Of a stretch of 18,090 nucleotides of DNA, positions 15,009 through 18,090 are shown one piece after another (position 1 is the first letter of the stretch; every line of letters begins with the position of its first letter). Location of the stretch: NCBI RefSeq assembly GCF_002341865.1, contig NZ_DDOV01000030.1, forward strand, positions 1 to 18,090, given 5' to 3'. The position numbers and the translations under genes are program-made. The DNA is from Clostridium sp. UBA2485 (GTDB lineage: Bacteria; Bacillota; Clostridia; Clostridiales; Clostridiaceae). The notes beneath the pieces were generated by a model. It ran no database searches. It saw nothing but the letters and a program-made list of their open reading frames with translations, and was not told the DNA's origin.

Positions 15009-15656
15009 TTAGATGATGTATTTAAAAACTAAAATATAATGGGCTAAGCTGCCTAAGAGAACAAATATGTGGAATATTTCATGAGCACCAAAGGTTCTCT
15101 TTTTGCCCTTTTTCTCTAAGCAGTAAATAACTGCTCCTACAGTATAAAGTATTCCACCTAAAATTAATAATGCCATACCTTGAAATGGTAATACTTTAGA
15201 TAGTGGTGAAAATGCAGCAAGAGCAAGCCAACCTAAGCCTACGTAAAAGCTAGAAGACAACCATTTTGGACAATCAATCCAAAAGAATTTGAATACAATT
15301 CCTATTAGAGCTAATAGCCATACGCAAATAAATAATCCCCATCTCCAATAAGATTCTAAAGCAATGAGGCATATAGGTGTATAGGTTCCTGCAATCAGTA
15401 CAAAAATCATAGAATGATCTAATTTTCTTAACATTTTAATTACACCTTCTGAAGAAACTGCTAAATGATATACAGTACTAGCTGTATATAAAAATATTAA
15501 GCTAAGACCAAAAATGACAACTCCTATCATACCTAATATGGAATTTTGTCCGATATAAATTTCTTTATAAATTAGTGCTATTAGACCAACTAATGAAACT
15601 AAAGCACCAAATAGATGAGTAAAACCACTTACAGGCTCTCTAAAATTCTTTGACAT
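15009..15656 (-). CDS. trhA: Hemolysin III / PAQR family membrane protein TrhA
   Basis: A 215-aa integral membrane protein with seven hydrophobic spans, the normal size for the bacterial PAQR (hemolysin III, YqfA/YplQ) family. Diagnostic motifs: TASTVYHL in the second span region, KLDHSMIFVLIAGTYTP (conserved His and Asp), and C-terminal FGAHEIFHIFVLLGSLAHY. These supply the Ser, His and Asp/His set that binds zinc in PAQR receptors. Bacterial members are linked to membrane homeostasis; the haemolytic activity behind the old name is poorly supported in general. AGGAGG (about 15665-15670 on the minus strand) supports the ATG. The 56-aa gene lies downstream in the same orientation. Confidence 0.93.
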   Translation of the reverse strand: MSKNFREPVSGFTHLFGALVSLVGLIALIYKEIYIGQNSILGMIGVVIFGLSLIFLYTASTVYHLAVSSEGVIKMLRKLDHSMIFVLIAGTYTPICLIALESYWRWGLFICVWLLALIGIVFKFFWIDCPKWLSSSFYVGLGWLALAAFSPLSKVLPFQGMALLILGGILYTVGAVIYCLEKKGKKRTFGAHEIFHIFVLLGSLAHYILVFKYII

Positions 15657-15850
15657 GATGTACCTCCTAATTAAAACTATCGCACGTAGTTTTCAAAACT
15701 ATGTTATGTATATATTATACTATAAAATCGTAAAAGTAAACATACAATTTTAAAAAAATAAATTCATTTTAGTAAATATTTTCTAGATTTCTTCATTGCT
15801 ATAAAAGGAAAGATATATTATAATAACTAAAAAATTATTAATATTAATAC
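15657..15850. other. Intergenic region upstream of trhA
   Basis: This holds the 5' region of trhA on the minus strand and then the boundary of the repeat at 15851. The sequence is AT-rich, and I can defend no promoter or structure here beyond the trhA SD. Confidence 0.5.
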
Positions 15851-16014
15851 TTAGGCATTTTTAAAAAAATAATAGACCAGTATATTAGCCTAGTTTCCAT
15901 CATACTGCGTCGTCGGAACTTGCTTATAGCGCTACTATGAGTAGACCGTAGCTCCTTGTTTGATGTAAAATAGATTTTGCATCTTTAACTAGCTATTTTA
16001 TTTCATATGCCTAA
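15851..16014 (+). repeat. Intergenic repeat family 2, copy A
   Basis: A 164-bp element bounded by an 8-bp inverted repeat, TTAGGCAT (15851-15858) and ATGCCTAA (16007-16014). It contains CATACTG, a CTTATAG/CTATGAG hairpin around 15924-15942 and a GATGTAAAAT/TTTTGCATC hairpin (about 15962-15983). Its last 40 bases (CATCTTT…TTTTATTTCATA) are repeated once more in tandem at about 16025-16055. A diverged copy (B) lies at 16697-16846, beyond the DUF1836 gene. No ORF is present; it is MITE-like. Confidence 0.65.
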
Positions 16015-16046
16015 AATATACTAACATCTTTGGAGTATTATTTTAT

Positions 16047-16074
16047 TTCACATACCTTATTATTTCTATATAAA
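16047..16074 (+). promoter_or_regulatory. Possible promoter of the DUF1836 gene
   Basis: TTCACA (16047-16052), a 16-bp spacer and TATAAA (16069-16074) lie about 40 bp before the gene. The -35 box falls in the tandem tail of repeat copy A. Confidence 0.4.
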
Positions 16075-16112
16075 AATAAACTAAACATAAATTTCATAAA
16101 AGGGAGAAAAAC

Positions 16113-16700
16113 ATGGATTATAATAGAGAAGATATATTAAAATTACTGGAGGAATTAAATCTTAATGAGCATATTGAACCTAAAGAAATACCATCAATTG
16201 ATTTATATATGGATCAAGTTATAACATTATTTGAAAGTAATTTATCTAATTCAAAACGATATGATGAAGATAAACTTTTAACTAAAACTATGATAAATAA
16301 CTACACAAAAGATAAGCTTTTAATCCCAGCTAAAAAGAAAAAGTATTCTAAAAATCATATAATATTAATGATTCTTATATATAATTTAAAGCAAAATTTA
16401 AGTATTTTAGATATAAAATCGCTGTTTAATGATATGGTGGTTAATTTGCAGCAAGAAGATGGGGAAAAGATTAATCTAGAAGAAATCTATAAAAAGTTTT
16501 TACATATAAAAAATCTTCAGACTGTTGAAGCAGAAGACCAAATAAATAGCTTAATTTCAAAAGTTGAAGAGCAGCTATCTGATAAAGATGATGATGGGTA
16601 TGAAAAGCTTTTAATAACTGTACTTTGTTTAATAAATAGCGCTAATATACAAAAACGATTAGCAGAAAAAATAATAGATAAATATTTTAGACATATTTAA
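16113..16700 (+). CDS. DUF1836 domain protein (MerR-like putative regulator)
   Basis: A 195-aa cytoplasmic protein of the DUF1836 family. The diagnostic stretch is IPSIDLYMDQVITLFES (about 27-43), then LTKTMINNYTKDKLLIPAKKKKY (about 56-78) and HIILMILIYNLKQNLSI. The TKTMINNYTK…KKKKY part looks like a MerR-type winged helix, so a DNA-binding role is likely though unproven. The C-terminal half is helical and acidic (EAEDQINSLISKVEEQLSDKDDD). SD AAAGGGAG is 5-6 nt before the ATG. It is a single gene, flanked on both sides by copies of repeat family 2, with copy B starting at its stop codon. Confidence 0.88.
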   Translation: MDYNREDILKLLEELNLNEHIEPKEIPSIDLYMDQVITLFESNLSNSKRYDEDKLLTKTMINNYTKDKLLIPAKKKKYSKNHIILMILIYNLKQNLSILDIKSLFNDMVVNLQQEDGEKINLEEIYKKFLHIKNLQTVEAEDQINSLISKVEEQLSDKDDDGYEKLLITVLCLINSANIQKRLAEKIIDKYFRHI

Positions 16701-16846
16701 AAAAATAAATTAGCGTATTATTCTATTTCATACCATACTGTATTGCTAGAACCAGCCTATAGCACCACTATAAACTGAACCTGACACATTGTATGATATA
16801 AAATATGCTACATCTTTGAGTTGTTATTTTCTTTCAGAGGCTAAAA
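16697..16846 (+). repeat. Intergenic repeat family 2, copy B
   Basis: This aligns in the same orientation with copy A. Shared landmarks in order are TTAAAAAAATAA, CATACTG, GAAC, CTATAGC.C.ACTA, TTG.(A)TGAT.TAAAAT, CATCTTT, TATTTT.TTTCA and GCTAAAATA. The middle differs: B has GAACCTGACACATTG where A has GACCGTAGCTCCTTG. The terminal inverted repeat seen in A is degenerate here (GGCTAA at the right end). Confidence 0.6.
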
Positions 16847-16878
16847 TAAAACCTGTAATTATTTTACAGGTTTTATTT
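16844..16878. terminator. Bidirectional terminator between DUF1836 and the coiled-coil gene
   Basis: AAATAAAACCTGTAA (16844-16858) and TTACAGGTTTTATTT (16864-16878) form a perfect 15-bp stem with a 5-nt loop and T-rich arms on both strands. It overlaps the stop codon of the minus-strand gene. Confidence 0.85.
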
Positions 16879-17667
16879 AATTAAAGAATTAACTTTAAAC
16901 TCTGCGTAATCCTCTACTATATTTTCTAGCTTTTTAATATGTTGGATTTGTGCTTCTTTAAGTTTCTTTTTTCTTATATCTCTATCTTTTCTTTCTTCTA
17001 TTCTTTTATTTCTATCAGCATCATTACTTATGTCTTTTTTATTTGCTTCTTCTATAGCGTCATTTAAATGCTGATTTATATTTTCAGCTTTTCCTATAAC
17101 TTTATCGTTTATTTTTTCTAATCTATTTTCAAGTTTAGAAACACTTTCAAGTTTTCCACTATATTTATCAAATAATTGAGAATCTTTATTTTTTATTGCC
17201 TTTTCTATATTTTCATCTTTTATATCATTATCTTTTTTCTTAGATGAATTTACCTCAGTCTTAAGTATATTTATTTCTCTTCTAAGTGAGCTCTTAGCAC
17301 TATTCATAATAGTAGCATGTTTATGCATATTACTAGCGTTGATTAGGCTGTTTGTAATAATACTTTCTTTACTTTCATTTTTTCCGCTGACTATTAAATC
17401 GTCTTTAGGCATCATACTTTCTATGTCAATTTTTTGAGACTCTTTTAGTTTTTCTATTTGTTTTTTCTGAATTTCCTTGTCAATATCTTGAATTTGGTTA
17501 TTTATTTCTTTAATTTTTTCCATATCTAAAGAGTTATTCCCTTTATCTAATGAAAGTTGCTGCATAAGGGTAGTTTTTTGATCTTCTAAGGTTTTAATTT
17601 CACTATCAATAGGGGATGAAGATTTAGTTGCGGATGTAAAAATTTTATCTAATCCTTTTATGTTCAT
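16873..17667 (-). CDS. Coiled-coil FlxA-like protein of unknown function
   Basis: A 264-aa very hydrophilic protein, rich in Lys, Glu, Asp, Asn and Ile, with no signal peptide or membrane span. Residues about 20-75 (IKTLEDQKTTLMQQL, IKEINNQIQDIDKEIQKKQ) form a heptad coiled coil of the type found in FlxA-like proteins. A second helical part (about 120-260) has repeated charged heptads such as KLENRLEKINDKV and KRIEERKDRDIRKKKLKEAQ. No catalytic motif is visible. SD GGAGTGG precedes ATG 17667. No flagellar neighbour is in the window, so the FlxA resemblance does not assign a role. It could be a structural or spore/envelope-associated protein. Confidence 0.7.
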   Translation of the reverse strand: MNIKGLDKIFTSATKSSSPIDSEIKTLEDQKTTLMQQLSLDKGNNSLDMEKIKEINNQIQDIDKEIQKKQIEKLKESQKIDIESMMPKDDLIVSGKNESKESIITNSLINASNMHKHATIMNSAKSSLRREINILKTEVNSSKKKDNDIKDENIEKAIKNKDSQLFDKYSGKLESVSKLENRLEKINDKVIGKAENINQHLNDAIEEANKKDISNDADRNKRIEERKDRDIRKKKLKEAQIQHIKKLENIVEDYAEFKVNSLIK

Positions 17668-17952
17668 ATTGTAACCACTCCAATTAATTCTTTTTCATAT
17701 TACTTATCGTAAAAGTTTTCAATAACTTTAATAAAAGAGTTATATTTTGGAAGTGAGCTTTACATTTATATTTTATTTGGAAAATGAAGGAGAAACTTTA
17801 CTAATAAAAGGTATAGATTTCTATGAATAAATATATATTTTAATATAAGGTATCTTAAAAAAATAATCTAACAGGCTAGTTTATTTTCTATTATAGATAA
17901 ACTACTTTAAAAAATAATGTATAGCTAAACTTTAATTGATTGAGAATTGAAA
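17668..17952. other. Intergenic, one imperfect hairpin
   Basis: No gene is seen. TAGTTTAT (17877-17884) and CTAT pair with ATAG and ATAAACTA (17897-17904) to give an imperfect hairpin with a 3-nt bulge. The preceding TTAAAAAAATAAT and GGCTAGTTT weakly recall the left end of repeat family 2, which is not enough to call a third copy. Confidence 0.4.
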
Positions 17953-18090
17953 GTGGACAATTGACAATGCGATGGAAATTGGTTTTAATCAAACTAATTT
18001 CTTTAATAGATTTTTAAATAAAAGTGATTGTGCCACTTTAAAAAAGAAATCAATTGAAAACTTCTCTTATAAAAGAGAAGTATCAATAAT
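17953..18090 (+). repeat. 5' part of dispersed structured repeat (copy 3, runs off window)
   Basis: This starts GTGGACAATTGACAATG and shares the core CTAATTTCTTTAATAG plus ATTTTTAA with copy 2 read on the minus strand. After the core it has hairpin AAAGTG/CACTTT (18021-18039) and hairpin ACTTCTCTT/AAGAGAAGT (18060-18081), at positions corresponding to the two hairpins of copy 2 but with different arm sequences. The right end lies beyond the window. Confidence 0.6.

Noticed and set aside
1..18090. CRISPR array, tRNA/rRNA genes, transposase or phage genes
   Set aside because: Scanned for regularly spaced repeats, tRNA-like cloverleaf ends and transposase/integrase motifs on both strands; none seen.

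Overview
The window is strongly AT-rich, with near-consensus Shine-Dalgarno (SD) sites (AGGAGG, GGGAGGAG, AAGGAGGTG) and many long-stem terminators. The proteins (MutS2-type ATPase, M6 secreted protease, corrinoid/UroD methyltransferases, DUF1836, DUF2975 with a small XRE regulator) fit an anaerobic low-GC Firmicute, most likely Clostridium sensu lato. This is chromosomal DNA. I see no rRNA, tRNA, CRISPR, phage or conjugative genes, and no gene is cut by a window edge.

Layout. (1) 1-936: the tail of a dispersed repeat, then a promoter, a 7-codon leader ORF and two intrinsic terminators ahead of a MutS2-like gene (937-2892) that keeps the ATPase and a KOW-like domain but has no Smr domain. (2) 3084-3851: a classical SDR oxidoreductase on the minus strand. 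(3) 3852-4413: mostly empty, with a possible 24-codon relic of an amine-oxidase/CrtI-type gene. (4) 4414-6537: a secreted M6 metalloprotease. (5) 6703-7479: a class III extradiol-type dioxygenase. (6) 7678-13298: a corrinoid methyltransfer cluster with a [2Fe-2S]/ASKHA reductive activator, a short UroD-type methyltransferase, a corrinoid protein and two full-length UroD-type methyltransferases, closed by a terminator. A 206-bp repeat with strong hairpins sits between the activator and the rest. (7) 13380-14619, minus: two duplicated DUF2975 membrane proteins and a small XRE regulator. (8) 14766-15656, minus: a TrhA/hemolysin III membrane protein and a 56-aa ORF whose SD can be buried in a long hairpin. 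(9) 15851-16878: a DUF1836 regulator between two diverged copies of a second intergenic repeat. (10) 16873-17667, minus: a coiled-coil FlxA-like protein. (11) From 17953 to the end: the start of a further copy of the first repeat family.

How the genes work together. In the corrinoid cluster, one UroD-type enzyme would move a methyl group from an unidentified donor to Co(I) on the corrinoid protein, another would pass it on, and the ASKHA protein would reduce accidentally oxidised Co(II). No MtaB, MttB/MtgB or MtrH-like partner is present, so donor and acceptor are open. The MutS2-like gene with its attenuator-type leader could be an inducible ribosome-associated factor; this is inference. The most unusual items are that leader, the all-UroD corrinoid operon, the structured repeat whose hairpin arms differ in sequence between copies, and the SD-burying hairpin before the 56-aa ORF. 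Several starts were moved from the longest possible ORF to the codon with proper SD spacing (937, 4414, 6703, 14619).
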